Assembly (NCBI GenBank): GCA_024239075.1
Contig: JANBVI010000030.1
Coordinates: 123,246 to 187,245, forward strand
Length of the DNA: 64,000 bases
Direction of reading: 5' to 3'
From: Fischerella sp. CENA71
GTDB lineage: Bacteria > Cyanobacteriota > Cyanobacteriia > Cyanobacteriales > Nostocaceae
In this document: positions 8,366 to 18,100 of the stretch, piece after piece
How positions within the stretch are numbered: position 1 is the first letter of the stretch
Layout of the letters: each line of letters begins with the position of its first letter
The notes under the pieces: model-generated
Told to the model about the DNA's origin: nothing
The model's input: only the letters and a program-made list of their open reading frames with translations
Databases searched by the model: none
Made by a program: the position numbers and the translations under genes

Positions 8366-9079
8366 TCACTGAATTTTGGTTAACTCATTGAACCAGTTTT
8401 CAACTTGTAAACGCAAGCGCCAACCGGGGATTTCCTCCTCACTGTCACCGGAGGGTAGTAAAAGTAGAGCGCGACGATAATCGGCGATCGCACAATTCCA
8501 GTCGCCCCAGAGATGATAAGTTCTACCGCGTTCTGCGAAAACACGACTTTCTAGCTGGCCAAACAGCAGCGCTACCTCAAAATTATCGATCGCCTCTTCA
8601 TATTGTCCCAAGTCGCGCAAAGTAATGCCTCTATTCAACCATGCTCGGACATAACTAGGATTTAAGTCTAGCGCTTGATCATAGTCAGCGATCGCTGCTA
8701 CTAATTCCCCACGAGCAGCATAGTAGTTAGCTCGATTATTATAAGCGCTAACCAATTTAGGATTTAGTTGCAAAGCCGTGTTGTAATCGCAAAAAGCTTT
8801 TTGGCTTTCACCGCATTGAAAATAAATCAGTCCCCGATTGTTGTAATCAATCGCATTTTGGGGATGACGGTTGATTAATTGACTCAACAGTGCGATCGCT
8901 TCAGGATAATCTCCTTGTTGGGCTGACTTCAAAGCACAAGAGCGTAAGTAGCCGTCACCGAAAGCAGATTCGCCGCTACCGTTATTTTCTCGCTGTTGAA
9001 GATTATTGGTAGTTTTTAACACGTTTGTGTATCTGTGATTTTGCTGTTCACTAGATGCTAAAAATGAGTGGCTGTTCAT
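8366..9079 (-). CDS. Tetratricopeptide repeat protein
   Basis: 237 aa. After about 45 residues of low-complexity N-terminus it has four to five TPR units, recognisable by the pattern NRG-(x)n-Y-(x)n-AIxDYxxAL-x-LNP (for example AIADYDQALDLNPSYVRAWL, then NRGITLRDLGQYEEAIDNFE). TPR proteins are scaffolds for protein-protein contact. No signal peptide or enzyme domain is seen, so the role is open. Neighbouring genes give no hint. Confidence 0.85.
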   Translation of the reverse strand: MNSHSFLASSEQQNHRYTNVLKTTNNLQQRENNGSGESAFGDGYLRSCALKSAQQGDYPEAIALLSQLINRHPQNAIDYNNRGLIYFQCGESQKAFCDYNTALQLNPKLVSAYNNRANYYAARGELVAAIADYDQALDLNPSYVRAWLNRGITLRDLGQYEEAIDNFEVALLFGQLESRVFAERGRTYHLWGDWNCAIADYRRALLLLPSGDSEEEIPGWRLRLQVENWFNELTKIQ

Positions 9080-9408
9080 ATCTTCCTGCCTGAGCTGCTG
9101 GCTCTGTGAATCAACTTATAATTTTTGCAGTGCTTGTGGTTCTGCCCCTGTGTCACTTACTAAGGTGTCTATAAGTACATATATAAGCACCATATATGAA
9201 TATTACCCACCAATACAAGATGAATAACGTCATATTTAAATTAAGCCTTGAGTTTAAGAGTAGATACTTCATCCTCAAGTTCAATTCCAGAAAACAGCAA
9301 ATATCAATCCAAGAGACTAGTCAAGTAGCAGGAGCAACAACTTGCTAGAATGCCAACAAACCCTTCAGATTTTTTTAATTGAATCTATAGTTTTGCAAAC
9401 AAATCCTT
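9080..9408. other. Intergenic region, no gene seen
   Basis: About 330 bp between divergent genes. It contains an AT-rich, partly palindromic stretch (TATAAGTACATATATAAG near 9170) similar to one near 2290. Promoters for both flanking genes should lie here; no specific site is resolved. Confidence 0.4.
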
Positions 9409-9873
9409 ATGCCAACAGCAGCTTCTTACCCTAATGCACCTGATCTCACAACCGAGGATTACATCGTCATCGGTTTAGCTACCTGCTTTATCAAAGAAGA
9501 CGGAGAAGTTCATCAAGTCGAAGTCATAGAACCCATTCCCTCAGCCGCTTTAGAAGCCCTTGTTAAAGGAATTCCCACTTCCTACAAATTTGCTTGGGCT
9601 ACAACTTTGGGAAATGTTGTGGATGGTGATACCCTGCAAAAGCCAACTAATTTTCCACAAACAGCTCAGTTTAGTGATGAATTTTTGCAACGCACTATTG
9701 CAGCTGCTCGCACCTACAAGCGTAAGGAAAATGCAAAATCCTTAATTCCCGTCGGCACTACCTACACAGATTTTCAATATTCTACCGAACGTAAACGCGT
9801 CCTGAATGCTAGTCGAGTTGTCACCAAAGAAGACAACGTCAAACAGCACTCTCACACTCATCAGGTTCTTTGA
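9409..9873 (+). CDS. Conserved hypothetical cyanobacterial protein
   Basis: 154 aa, soluble, no signal peptide or membrane segment. It starts MPTAASYPNAPDLTTEDYIV and contains IGLATCFIKEDGEVHQVEVI and EPIPSAALEAL. Codon use and composition look like a real gene and I believe similar proteins occur widely in cyanobacteria, but I cannot name a domain. An ATG after a purine-poor leader is the only start near the N-terminus. Confidence 0.6.
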   Translation: MPTAASYPNAPDLTTEDYIVIGLATCFIKEDGEVHQVEVIEPIPSAALEALVKGIPTSYKFAWATTLGNVVDGDTLQKPTNFPQTAQFSDEFLQRTIAAARTYKRKENAKSLIPVGTTYTDFQYSTERKRVLNASRVVTKEDNVKQHSHTHQVL

Positions 9874-9874
9874 T

Positions 9875-9926
9875 GGGGATCGGGGATTCTCCAGAGGAGA
9901 CGCTTCGCGAACGGGGATCGGGGATT
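9875..9926. repeat. Direct repeat GGGGATCGGGGATT, two copies
   Basis: Identical 14-mers at 9875-9888 and 9913-9926 flank a GACGCTTCGCGAAC segment. A short dispersed intergenic repeat between the hypothetical gene and the GST gene, followed up to 10016 by AATGACT/ATCAACA-type tandem heptamers. Confidence 0.65.
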
Positions 9927-10018
9927 GGGAAACAAGGGGGACACGGGAGACTTATTTAACAAGTCTCTTTCCAATGACTAATGACTCATGACCAAAAATC
10001 AACAATCAACAATCATCT

Positions 10019-10576
10019 ATGCTTAAACTTTACGGTGGCGCTCGTAGTCGCGCTTCAATTGTTCAATGGTATCTTGAGGAATTAGGACTTCCCTACGAAT
10101 ATGTCATGCTAGACATGCAGGCTGGAGAACATCGTCAACCAGAATATTTAGCAATTAACCCAATGGGGAAAGTACCAGCAATTACTGATGGTGATTTGCA
10201 ACTCTGGGAATCGGGGGCAATATTACTTTATCTGGATGAAAAGTATGGTAAAGTCCAGCACTCTCCAGAAGAAAGGGCAAAAATTGCCCAGTGGACATTG
10301 TTTGGTAATTCTACTTTGGCTACAGGCATATTTGTAGAAACCAATCGTGAACGAGAAATGCCTCGTTTAATGGCTCCTCTCAATGACATTCTCCAACGTC
10401 AACTATTTTTATTAGGTGGTGGATTTACTGTTGCTGATGTTGCAGTGGGTTCTGTTTTAGCTTATATTCCAATGATGCTTAAGCTAGACCTCAGTTCTTA
10501 TCCAGGTGTGTTCACCTACATTAAACGCCTGTCTGAACGTCCTGCTTTTCAAGCAACTATCGGTTCTCGAAAATAA
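10019..10576 (+). CDS. Glutathione S-transferase family protein
   Basis: 185 aa. The N-terminal thioredoxin-like domain carries LKLYGGARSRASIVQWYLEE, the cis-Pro segment GKVPAITDG and the glutathione-binding WESGAILLYLDEKYG. The C-terminal helical domain (about residues 85-185) contains FTVADVAVGSVLAYIP, typical of the GST C-domain, but it is shorter than usual. It probably acts in the cytoplasm in detoxification or redox defence; substrate unknown. The stop is followed by the inverted repeat cluster at 10581-10662. Confidence 0.9.
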   Translation: MLKLYGGARSRASIVQWYLEELGLPYEYVMLDMQAGEHRQPEYLAINPMGKVPAITDGDLQLWESGAILLYLDEKYGKVQHSPEERAKIAQWTLFGNSTLATGIFVETNREREMPRLMAPLNDILQRQLFLLGGGFTVADVAVGSVLAYIPMMLKLDLSSYPGVFTYIKRLSERPAFQATIGSRK

Positions 10577-10580
10577 ATCT

Positions 10581-10662
10581 TTAGTTGGTTGTTAGTTGTT
10601 GGTTGTTGGTTGTTGTTGGTGGATTTTCCTAACAACTAAGAACTAAGAACTAACAACTAACT
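10581..10662. repeat. Inverted clusters of TTAGTTGTT/AACAACTAA heptamers between convergent genes
   Basis: Left side: tandem GTTGTTG/GTTAGTT units; right side: CTAAGAA and CTAACAA units. GTTAGTTGTT (10591-10600) and AACAACTAAC (10652-10661) can pair over 10 bp. It sits exactly between the ends of the GST and yajQ genes and could serve as a shared terminator as well as being an STRR-type repeat. Confidence 0.65.
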
Positions 10663-10665
10663 CAT

Positions 10666-11157
10666 TTACCGATAATTTGTAAATTGCAAAGCCACAGGAA
10701 AGTCCTCTTGTTTTAAACGTTGAATGACGGTTTGCAATTCATCTTTACTTTTAGCGCTGACACGCACAGCATCACCTTGAATTGAGGCTTGCACTTTTTT
10801 AAATTCATCACGAATTAACTTAGAAATTTGCTTGGCAATTTCCTGACTGATGCCTTTTTTTAGCTTGATTTCTTGACGAACACGGTTTCCACTAGCTGAT
10901 TCAACTTTACCAAAATCAAAGATTTTTTGAGAAAGATTACGCTTGGCAGCCTTTTCTCGCAAGATATTATGTACAGATTCTAAGGTGAACTCGCTATCGG
11001 TGTTGATGATGATGCTTTGTTCGCCCAACTCTATTGTTGTTTGAGTATCTTTGAGATCGTAACGACTTTTAAGATCTCGCGCAGTTTGATCAACAGCGTT
11101 AACCAACTCTTGTCTGTCAAAATCACTTACAGTATCAAAGGAATACGTAGAAGCCAT
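10666..11157 (-). CDS. yajQ: YajQ-family nucleotide-binding protein
   Basis: 163 aa, the normal size for YajQ. It begins [20 protein letters not shown] and contains [20 protein letters not shown] and [20 protein letters not shown], all typical family blocks of the two ferredoxin-like domains. Members bind nucleotides, and some bind cyclic di-GMP and control transcription; others are linked to tRNA or RNA binding. Cytoplasmic. The start ATG at 11157 is the only one and matches the family N-terminus. Confidence 0.93.
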   Translation of the reverse strand: MASTYSFDTVSDFDRQELVNAVDQTARDLKSRYDLKDTQTTIELGEQSIIINTDSEFTLESVHNILREKAAKRNLSQKIFDFGKVESASGNRVRQEIKLKKGISQEIAKQISKLIRDEFKKVQASIQGDAVRVSAKSKDELQTVIQRLKQEDFPVALQFTNYR

Positions 11158-11575
11158 AGGAACAATGTAATTCTAGATGGTTGGTGGTTGATGGTTGGCA
11201 GTTCGTTGTCAATCATTTTTCCATAAACGCGCTTTACTCGGCTACCTACGGTAGGCGGTACAGCAAACAACTAATAACAACCAACAAAACATAACTTATT
11301 TGTAGCTCTGATTATACTTATTACCAAAAGCCTTCGCTCTCTAGCCTCTGGATGCGCCATATGGAATGCTCTAGGCGATCGCTCCAATTCCATCAGTTTT
11401 TGCAATTTGTAATAAATGCTGACAGCATATTTAATTTGTTCATATGACTATTATTTGTAGTGGGAAACAGCTGTTTGCCCTCACGACAAGACTGTATATT
11501 ATTTAAGCTGATTAAAGCTGATTACTTGAAAGTTCCCATTTCAGAGCAGCTATGATGAACTGCTAATAATAAGTT
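11158..11575. other. Intergenic region upstream of the ZnuA-like gene
   Basis: About 420 bp with a HIP1 site near 11376 and a direct repeat GCTGATTAAAGCTGATTA around 11505-11523. No gene is seen. I looked for a Zur box of the TGATAATnATTATCA type in front of the metal-transport gene and did not find a convincing one. Confidence 0.4.
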
Positions 11576-12592
11576 ATGTTAAAAAAATTACTATTATCCC
11601 AACCACTGCGTGTTATCTGTGTTGCCTTCACTGTTGGACTTGTTGGGTGTAATTATGTAGGTAATTTGTTTAATTCCCCTGCTACAACCACTGAATCTTC
11701 TGGTGAATCAAACAAGAATCTACCTAAAGTTGTTGCAACGAATAGTGTAATTTGCGACTTAGTTAAACAAGTAGCAGAAAATACAGTTAATCTGACTTGC
11801 TTAATTTCTCCTGGTGTCGCTCCTGATCGCTATCAACCAAAATCAGGCGATCGCCAAGCCATAGAACAAGCCAAAATAGTTTTTTTTAATGGATATAACT
11901 TTGAACCAACAAGTTTATTTAAATTAATCAGAGCCAGTAAAAACGGCGCAGCTAAAATAGCAGTTGCTCAACGTGCAGTTCCCAAACCATTGCAATATAG
12001 AAAAAATGGCAAGTTAGTATCCAATCCTTATGTTTGGCATCATCCGAAAAATGGTATCAAGATGGCAGAGGTTATTAGCACTAACTTAAGTAAATTTATA
12101 CCTGAAAATGCTTCATTATATGGAAGAAATACACAAAAAATTAAAAAAGAATTAAACCAGTTAGATGTATGGATTAAGTTACGTATTGATAGTATTCCTG
12201 CGAAAAATCGTAAATTAATTGCAACTAATGATGATGCGATGATTTATTATACCAAAGCCTACAATCTTCCATCTATCAGCGCGTTGGAAAGAATTAATAA
12301 TGTGAAACCTACATCCGTAAGAATTAAAGCGGTAGTTCGAGAAATCAGAAGAGCAACAGTGCCAACAATCTTTGTAGACAGCACAACTAACTCTAATGTT
12401 ATTAATAAAGTTGCCAAGCAAGCACAAGTACAAGTCGCAGAAAGGCAAATTTTGGCTGAAAATTTAGGTAAACCAGGTAATTATGGAGATACTTACCAAA
12501 AAATGTTAACTGCTAATACTCGTACCATTGTTGAGGGTTTGGGGGGAACATATTTAATATTTGAACCGCAAGCTTTAGCTAACAAAAATTAA
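11576..12592 (+). CDS. ZnuA/MntC-type metal-binding lipoprotein with altered ligands
   Basis: 338 aa with a lipoprotein signal (hydrophobic segment then VGLVGC lipobox) and the cluster A-I solute-binding fold: VVATNSVICDLVKQVA near the start, VWHHPKNG in the middle, IATNDDAMIYYTKAYNLP and IFVDSTTNSN towards the end. Canonical ZnuA/MntC proteins bind the metal with His, His, Glu/His and Asp. Here the first ligand region reads PGVAPDRYQPKSGD, where a His is usual, and the third reads TNDDA where SHDA or EGA is usual; the second His is kept. It lies without ATPase or permease genes beside it. It could bind another ligand or act as an orphan; metal specificity is uncertain. Confidence 0.85.
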   Translation: MLKKLLLSQPLRVICVAFTVGLVGCNYVGNLFNSPATTTESSGESNKNLPKVVATNSVICDLVKQVAENTVNLTCLISPGVAPDRYQPKSGDRQAIEQAKIVFFNGYNFEPTSLFKLIRASKNGAAKIAVAQRAVPKPLQYRKNGKLVSNPYVWHHPKNGIKMAEVISTNLSKFIPENASLYGRNTQKIKKELNQLDVWIKLRIDSIPAKNRKLIATNDDAMIYYTKAYNLPSISALERINNVKPTSVRIKAVVREIRRATVPTIFVDSTTNSNVINKVAKQAQVQVAERQILAENLGKPGNYGDTYQKMLTANTRTIVEGLGGTYLIFEPQALANKN

Positions 12593-12695
12593 GTTATACA
12601 ATTTCATTTTTTTGATGATACAAATACATAAGTAGGGACGTACAAGTATACGCCCCTACGGCAAATTTAATTATTTATGATTTCTCATTTATATT

Positions 12696-13436
12696 TTATT
12701 TGACTTCACTATGACCAGCAAAAACAAAATGTTCCCGGCGATTACCTTTACTGGTGTCAAGCCATTCGACTAAATAATGCCCTTCTTCAAAATGAGCGTC
12801 TAGAATTGAATAAGTACCAGGTTCAATCTTTATACAACTTTCCTTTAGTAAATCTTTAACTTGTTCCGTTGAAGGTTTGAGAAAAGTAGGTGTTTTAATG
12901 ATTAAATTGTGTGGTTTGTTAGTTGTTTGAGAGTTGCCAATCAAACCTTTTGTAATTGCATCAGCCATTTTTTGAGAATTGAATTTTGCCATATCAATTG
13001 GCGAATCGCAAAAGCAGCACTCGACTAAAATAGCTGGCATATCAGTATTTTTTAAAACAAAATAGTTAGCACTTTTCACTCCTCTATCTCTAAATCCTAA
13101 TTCGACAATTTCATTTAAAACTCTATCAGCAACTTCACAGGCTTTTGGACTGATAGCGTAAACTTCTGTACCATTCGCTGTACCATTAAATTTATTAAAG
13201 TGAATTGAAACGTAAAAATCTACCTTTTCTTTGTTAGCTTTATTCACTCTTTTACTCAGAGAGTCATTTAGGTCAGTAGCAGAACTAGGAGTACAATTAA
13301 CAACTGTATTACCTGCTTTTTGTAAGTTTTGAATTACAATTTCGCCAACTGCTTTGGTTAAATCGTCTTCTTGCTTAATTCCTGTAGCGCCTATATCAGG
13401 TGGACAGTTGTGACCTATATCAATTCCAAATTTCAT
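12696..13436 (-). CDS. N-acetylmuramoyl-L-alanine amidase (Amidase_3)
   Basis: 246 aa. The catalytic zinc-site pattern of the AmiA/AmiC type is visible: GHN at His9, Glu23 after the ATG-like GATGIKQED stretch, SIHFNK with His79 and the catalytic Glu139 in ILVECCF. Residues 1-175 are the catalytic domain; the last 70 residues contain an SH3-like strand-rich tail (KIEPGTYSILDAHFEEGHYL). No signal peptide is seen, so export is not obvious and the enzyme may be phage- or element-derived or act after lysis. It cleaves the amide bond between muramic acid and the stem peptide. Confidence 0.88.
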   Translation of the reverse strand: MKFGIDIGHNCPPDIGATGIKQEDDLTKAVGEIVIQNLQKAGNTVVNCTPSSATDLNDSLSKRVNKANKEKVDFYVSIHFNKFNGTANGTEVYAISPKACEVADRVLNEIVELGFRDRGVKSANYFVLKNTDMPAILVECCFCDSPIDMAKFNSQKMADAITKGLIGNSQTTNKPHNLIIKTPTFLKPSTEQVKDLLKESCIKIEPGTYSILDAHFEEGHYLVEWLDTSKGNRREHFVFAGHSEVK

Positions 13437-13598
13437 AATGTAAACTCCTAAATTGTGTGAAGTGTGACATATGTACTTGTTAAAGCCAGAATCCTGTGTT
13501 TTGTATACGCTTTATCACTACTTCACATTCAAAAAAGGAGTTTTCGGAAAATAAAACAAAATTTGGATTTGATAGTGAAAACTCAACTTATTGTTTTC

Positions 13599-14096
13599 TT
13601 ACCATCCCCAACTACCAGGAATACCTTTGAAAGGCCCAACGATATCACTCGTGATCCAGCCACCATAAAAATTACCTGGTTGTGGTTGTACTTTTTCGCC
13701 ATCTACATAACAAGCATCCATAAAATGAGCATAAAAAGCTACATGATTTTTCAGAGATGCAAAAGCAGGTGTAGGATTCGGATAAAACCAAGCTGCATTT
13801 TGCACTTCTTTCTCGCCTACGCGAATTGTGTAGTAACCAGCACTTCCTTTCCATTCACAAAAGCTAGATTGTGGTGATTGGATTAAGTATTCCATTTTGA
13901 TATCTTCTGGGGGTATGTAATAAGAAGGCGGATGACTAGTTTCTAAGACGCGCTTGGCGTGATGAGTGTCGGCGATCGCCACACCATTAAATATTATTTG
14001 GATATGCTTATTTGTTTCCTCAAGGCGAGGAGGGCGGGGATAATCCCAGACAGATTCTTGTCCAGGGTTAGGTTCAATACGTTGAGGTTTGATCAT
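13599..14096 (-). CDS. DUF427 domain protein
   Basis: 165 aa with the DUF427 core: GVAIADTHHAKRVLETSHPP, YYIPPEDI, CEWKGSAGYYTI and AAWFYPNP. The C-terminal KNHVAFYAHFMDACYVDGEK is also characteristic. The domain folds as a small beta-sandwich; its function is not known. Cytoplasmic by appearance. It follows the amidase gene by 160 bp on the same strand. Confidence 0.9.
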   Translation of the reverse strand: MIKPQRIEPNPGQESVWDYPRPPRLEETNKHIQIIFNGVAIADTHHAKRVLETSHPPSYYIPPEDIKMEYLIQSPQSSFCEWKGSAGYYTIRVGEKEVQNAAWFYPNPTPAFASLKNHVAFYAHFMDACYVDGEKVQPQPGNFYGGWITSDIVGPFKGIPGSWGW

Positions 14097-14290
14097 TTTA
14101 TTTGTTGTTAGTGATCAATAATTATCTACGGAGTTAGAGCATCTCATTTAGGATTGACACAAGGATTCAGAAGAATCTAAAGTACTGTGTAATTAAACAA
14201 GTAATGAGAACCTGAATCATATAATTATTATCCATAGCTGTGTGTTAAAACTCAAACCTCATTGAGAATAGTAAATGCGATCGCGATTCT

Positions 14291-14839
14291 CTACCTAATC
14301 AAATTTAAACCTAAAAATAGAGCAGCAACACTACCTACTACACAAATTTCTCCCTGAATAATTTTTTCTAAAACCGAATCAATAGGTATTAAAATAACTT
14401 CTATTTCTTCTGTAATATCCAATTGTTGATCACTTGTTTTCATGACATCTTTAGCCGAAAATAAATGTAATTGATTGGTATCTTTACTTGGTCGATCATA
14501 TAAAGTAGCTATTTTTTTAATTTCTTTAGCTGTATAGCCAGTTTCTTCTTCTAGTTCTCTTTTTGCTGCTACTTCGGCACTTTCTTGAGTGGGATCAAAA
14601 CTACCTGCTGGTAGTTCTAGAAAAAAATCTTCTACTGCGTGTCTATATTGACGGACAAAGACAATTTCTTGGTTGGTAGTAATAGGTAAAATTAACGCTA
14701 CTTCTGGTTTAATATGGACAAAATAATCATCTATAATTTTGCCAGTCGGTAAGATTATTTCATCTTGCCTAACTTGACACCAAGGATGATTTAATACCAA
14801 TTTTGATTGTAATAATTTCCATTTTTTTAATTGTTGCAT
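14291..14839 (-). CDS. NUDIX hydrolase (ADP-ribose pyrophosphatase-like)
   Basis: 182 aa. The Nudix box is GSFDPTQESAEVAAKRELEE followed by ETGY; it has six residues rather than five between the first Gly and Glu, a known variation. The preceding ELPAG and the upstream VRQYRHAVEDF match the ADP-ribose/NDP-sugar pyrophosphatase branch. The predicted activity is hydrolysis of a nucleoside diphosphate linked to a sugar. The second His/Asp half (LFSAKDVM) is short. Confidence 0.9.
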   Translation of the reverse strand: MQQLKKWKLLQSKLVLNHPWCQVRQDEIILPTGKIIDDYFVHIKPEVALILPITTNQEIVFVRQYRHAVEDFFLELPAGSFDPTQESAEVAAKRELEEETGYTAKEIKKIATLYDRPSKDTNQLHLFSAKDVMKTSDQQLDITEEIEVILIPIDSVLEKIIQGEICVVGSVAALFLGLNLIR

Positions 14840-15112
14840 AGATTTTATTTATATGATTTGTGAGAATTGTAAAGCCCAGACACCTAACGTAATTTAATAA
14901 ATCGGGAATTTTGTCTTTCACGAAAATTTCATAGATTTTAATTTATATTAACACATCAAGTATTTTAAATATATTTCAAATCAAAATCAAATTAAAACAA
15001 AATGATAAAATTATTATAAATATTTTTAATAAACTCTCAGCTTAAATTAATCTTTTCCGTAATTTGAGGTATTAGATTGGAATTAATAAATAAATTTAGA
15101 GATCACCTAATT

Positions 15113-15562
15113 ATGAAAGTCAAAATTTTAGCATTTTTAACTACTTTGACTCTCTTAACTGTCGGTTGTACAAAGAATGTAGACTCTAAGCAGTCAGTGA
15201 ATGAAGCCGAGCCTGTAGCTAGCGCCCAAGTATCTCAACCAGGAAAGTTTGTTGGTGGAGAACATCCTACTCAAGGGAACATTAAAGTTGTGACAGAGAA
15301 TGGTAAACGTTATCTAGAATTAGATGAAAGTTTTAAAACAAGCAAAGGCCCTGATTTATTTGTAATTTTATACCGAAATCAAACAGTACCGATATCTGGG
15401 ATTAAAGAAAAAGATTATCTAAAAATTGCTGCTTTACAAAAAACAAGTGGTAATCAACGCTATCTCCTTCCTAATAATCTAAACTTAGTAGATTATAAAT
15501 CTGTAGTAATTTGGTGTCGTCAGTTTAATGCAACTTTTGGTTATGCGCCTTTAGGCAGTTGA
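15113..15562 (+). CDS. DM13-domain lipoprotein
   Basis: 149 aa from the ATG at 15113 (a TTG 36 nt upstream would add residues before the signal peptide and is rejected). Signal peptide with the lipobox LLTVGC, so it should be lipid-anchored. Residues 45-149 form a DM13 domain (GKFVGGEHPTQGNIKVVTEN, LELDESFKTSKGPDLFVIL, YKSVVIWCRQFNATFGYAPL); the Cys in IWCRQF is the conserved DM13 cysteine proposed to take part in redox reactions. Confidence 0.9.
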   Translation: MKVKILAFLTTLTLLTVGCTKNVDSKQSVNEAEPVASAQVSQPGKFVGGEHPTQGNIKVVTENGKRYLELDESFKTSKGPDLFVILYRNQTVPISGIKEKDYLKIAALQKTSGNQRYLLPNNLNLVDYKSVVIWCRQFNATFGYAPLGS

Positions 15563-15757
15563 ATTTAGTTCACAGATCATATTTAATTATGAGCTAAAAT
15601 TTTAATAAGTTTGTAGTAAGCACTTTAGTGCTTGAATATATGAGGACTAAAGTCCTGACTACAAACATATTTACCCTTCTAATTAATGCGATATATGAGT
15701 AGTTATTTATTGAATTGGAACAAAATAATAATATTATACTTTTAATTAAAGCTAATA

Positions 15758-17179
15758 GTGAATATAATCAACGTGATTGGTAGAAAATTTGATACTTTTT
15801 CATTAAGGTTACGTCTCACAATTGGCATTGCTGTACTTTCTGCTTTGGGTAATGCAGGTATTGCATTCTGGACAAGCTGGAAAATGCAGCAACTTTTAAT
15901 TAATAGTCATAAACAAAATATTGAAAATCTTACTGTACGTTTTCCACAGGATGTGGAATTATACAGTGAAATGATGCCACCAGAAGTAGGTTTACAAAAA
16001 GCTGTTAATAATTTAACAACTAAAAATATATTTTTATGGATTAAAAGTCCTGAAGAAAAGTTTTTAGCAAAATCTATAACTTCAGATAACTTATCTAATG
16101 CTAGATTATCTGAGTTAATGTCTATAGCGGAAATGCCAATTAGGCCACAAGTTCATCAAATTAACCAAAGTTATTTTGTATTATATAGTAATATTTTAAG
16201 TGTACGTGGAAAAGTACTAGGAAAATTATTTGTAGTGCAAGATATTACTCGCGAGCAAACAATGTTTTTGGCAATAGTAAATAGTTTGAAAATCGCGAGT
16301 TTTTTGATCGTTACAGTGATATCTGTGGCGATCGCATTTTACGTGCGGCGCTCTTTACAACCCTTGTGCGATTTGAGTCAAAAGACGGCAGTCCTTTCGG
16401 TTGTAGATTTATCGAAAGCAAAACTATCTTTAGATCATGCACCAAGTGAAGTGAGAGAATTAGCTCAAACTTTCAATATGATGTTATCACGTCTGTCTCA
16501 ATCTTGGGAACAAGAGCGAGAATTTGTTAGTAATGTTTCCCATGAATTACGTACGCCTCTAACCATAGTGTATGGTTATTTGCAAAGCGTTTTACGACGA
16601 CAAGATAATTTAACAGAAGTTCAACAAGAAGCATTAGAAACTGCTGCTTTGGAAGCAAAACGTACCATTCATCTGTTAGAAGATTTACTCGATTTAGCAC
16701 GAGCAGATAGTGGTCATTTACATTTTAATTTTAGATATTTTTTGTTAAATGATTTGCTATTAGAATTAGCAGAAATGTCAGAAAAATACAGTGGCAGAGA
16801 AATTAAATCTCTGGTCAATACTGAACCGTTGGAAGTGAAAGCAGATTATAATCGCCTCAAACAGGTCTTGCTCAACTTAATCGATAATGCTGTTAAATAT
16901 TCTGAAGCGAATACACCCATATTCTTGAAAGCAAATCAACAAGAACAAGAGGTGATTATTGAAGTCTGTGATCAAGGTTATGGCATTCCTTTACAACATC
17001 AATCTCGAATTTTTGAGAGATTTTATCGGATAGATGAATCTCGGAATCAAGCCACTGGTGGTACAGGTTTGGGATTATCAATTGTCAAGACACTGGTAGA
17101 AGGAATGGGTGGGAAAGTATCAGTGCGATCGCGCTTAGGTGAAGGAAGTATATTCACTGTTATTTTGCCCGTCAAATAA
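15758..17179 (+). CDS. Membrane sensor histidine kinase
   Basis: 473 aa from a GTG. Two membrane segments (TIGIAVLSALGNAGIAFW and SFLIVTVISVAIAFYV) enclose an extracytoplasmic sensor region of about 130 residues. A HAMP linker follows, then the H box VSHELRTPLTIVYGY, N box NLIDNAVKYSE, G1 DQGYGIP, F box IFERFYR and G2 GGTGLGLSIVK. All catalytic boxes are intact, so it should autophosphorylate. No response regulator gene is adjacent, so it is an orphan kinase. Confidence 0.93.
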   Translation: MNIINVIGRKFDTFSLRLRLTIGIAVLSALGNAGIAFWTSWKMQQLLINSHKQNIENLTVRFPQDVELYSEMMPPEVGLQKAVNNLTTKNIFLWIKSPEEKFLAKSITSDNLSNARLSELMSIAEMPIRPQVHQINQSYFVLYSNILSVRGKVLGKLFVVQDITREQTMFLAIVNSLKIASFLIVTVISVAIAFYVRRSLQPLCDLSQKTAVLSVVDLSKAKLSLDHAPSEVRELAQTFNMMLSRLSQSWEQEREFVSNVSHELRTPLTIVYGYLQSVLRRQDNLTEVQQEALETAALEAKRTIHLLEDLLDLARADSGHLHFNFRYFLLNDLLLELAEMSEKYSGREIKSLVNTEPLEVKADYNRLKQVLLNLIDNAVKYSEANTPIFLKANQQEQEVIIEVCDQGYGIPLQHQSRIFERFYRIDESRNQATGGTGLGLSIVKTLVEGMGGKVSVRSRLGEGSIFTVILPVK

Positions 17180-17324
17180 TCTTGGCTAAATTTTTTATAC
17201 AATTCATTATCTTTTTACCTCACCGTTTGTCTAATCAACTTGAACTAAGAGAAATTATCGACCAAGTGGTGATAGATGTTCCCTTATTTAATTAAATTCA
17301 TTCTTGATGACACAAAGGGTGAGT

Positions 17325-17870
17325 TCAGTAATAACCATAAAACAAGTTTCCAGTAGCTTCTGGGTTCTCCCCACAGTATTCTTTTATAAGTTGTAAATAC
17401 TCTTGTTTGGAAATATAACCGTCACCATTGGTATCGAGTTGTTGAAAAATTTCTTCGTACCCACTCGTATTAAAACCAAACGCCGTGAGCAACTGCTTGT
17501 ATTCTTCTAAACCAATTTTCTTATCACCATTGATGTCTATTACGTCAAACAAAGTCGCCATCGGCTGTTCCCAAGCTGCTACTGAAGAGTCACTATCTAC
17601 AGCGAATTGCTTGCTGTAACTTTCAACGAATTCATCTAAAGAAACTTTGTTGTCTTTATCAAGATCGGCGTCAATCCAGTACTGTTCCCACATTAACAGC
17701 AGCTGATTATGCAGATTTTCATAATCGGGTGAACTGGGTTCCCAACCACGTATCTGCGCCAAATTACTAGTAATTTGATCAAAATCTTCTCGCTCTACAA
17801 ATCCGTTTTTATCGACATCTAAGCCTTGGAAAAGAACTGCCAATTTTCTCTTTAGTAGTTCAGATATCAT
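17325..17870 (-). CDS. EF-hand calcium-binding protein, four hands
   Basis: 181 aa, acidic, no signal peptide. Four EF-hand loops are visible: DVDKNGFVERED, DLDKDNKVSLDE, DINGDKKIGLEE and DTNGDGYISKQE. All have the Asp/Asn pattern at positions 1, 3, 5 and Glu/Asp at 12, so all four should bind calcium. The layout is like calerythrin and sarcoplasmic-type calcium-binding proteins, which buffer or sense calcium in the cytoplasm. Confidence 0.92.
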   Translation of the reverse strand: MISELLKRKLAVLFQGLDVDKNGFVEREDFDQITSNLAQIRGWEPSSPDYENLHNQLLLMWEQYWIDADLDKDNKVSLDEFVESYSKQFAVDSDSSVAAWEQPMATLFDVIDINGDKKIGLEEYKQLLTAFGFNTSGYEEIFQQLDTNGDGYISKQEYLQLIKEYCGENPEATGNLFYGYY

Positions 17871-18100
17871 TAGTTAGACACCCTTACAAATATTAACTAT
17901 TAAATATCATAAACTAGGTACAATTTCAAACCTTGTGAGGAGCGCTTACATATCCTTTATTTCATCAAATTTATTCTTGATTACGCGAATGGAGAGTTTT
18001 ACTCTCTATATTTCTTAGCAACTCTTAATTAACTTCTCAGTCTGATGTAAAAATCGCGACGGATAATCAAAATAGCGATTCCAAACAGGTATGCAGTGAT

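Noticed and set aside
11450-11575. Zur box upstream of the ZnuA-like gene
   Set aside because: No convincing TGATAATnATTATCA-like palindrome could be found by eye.
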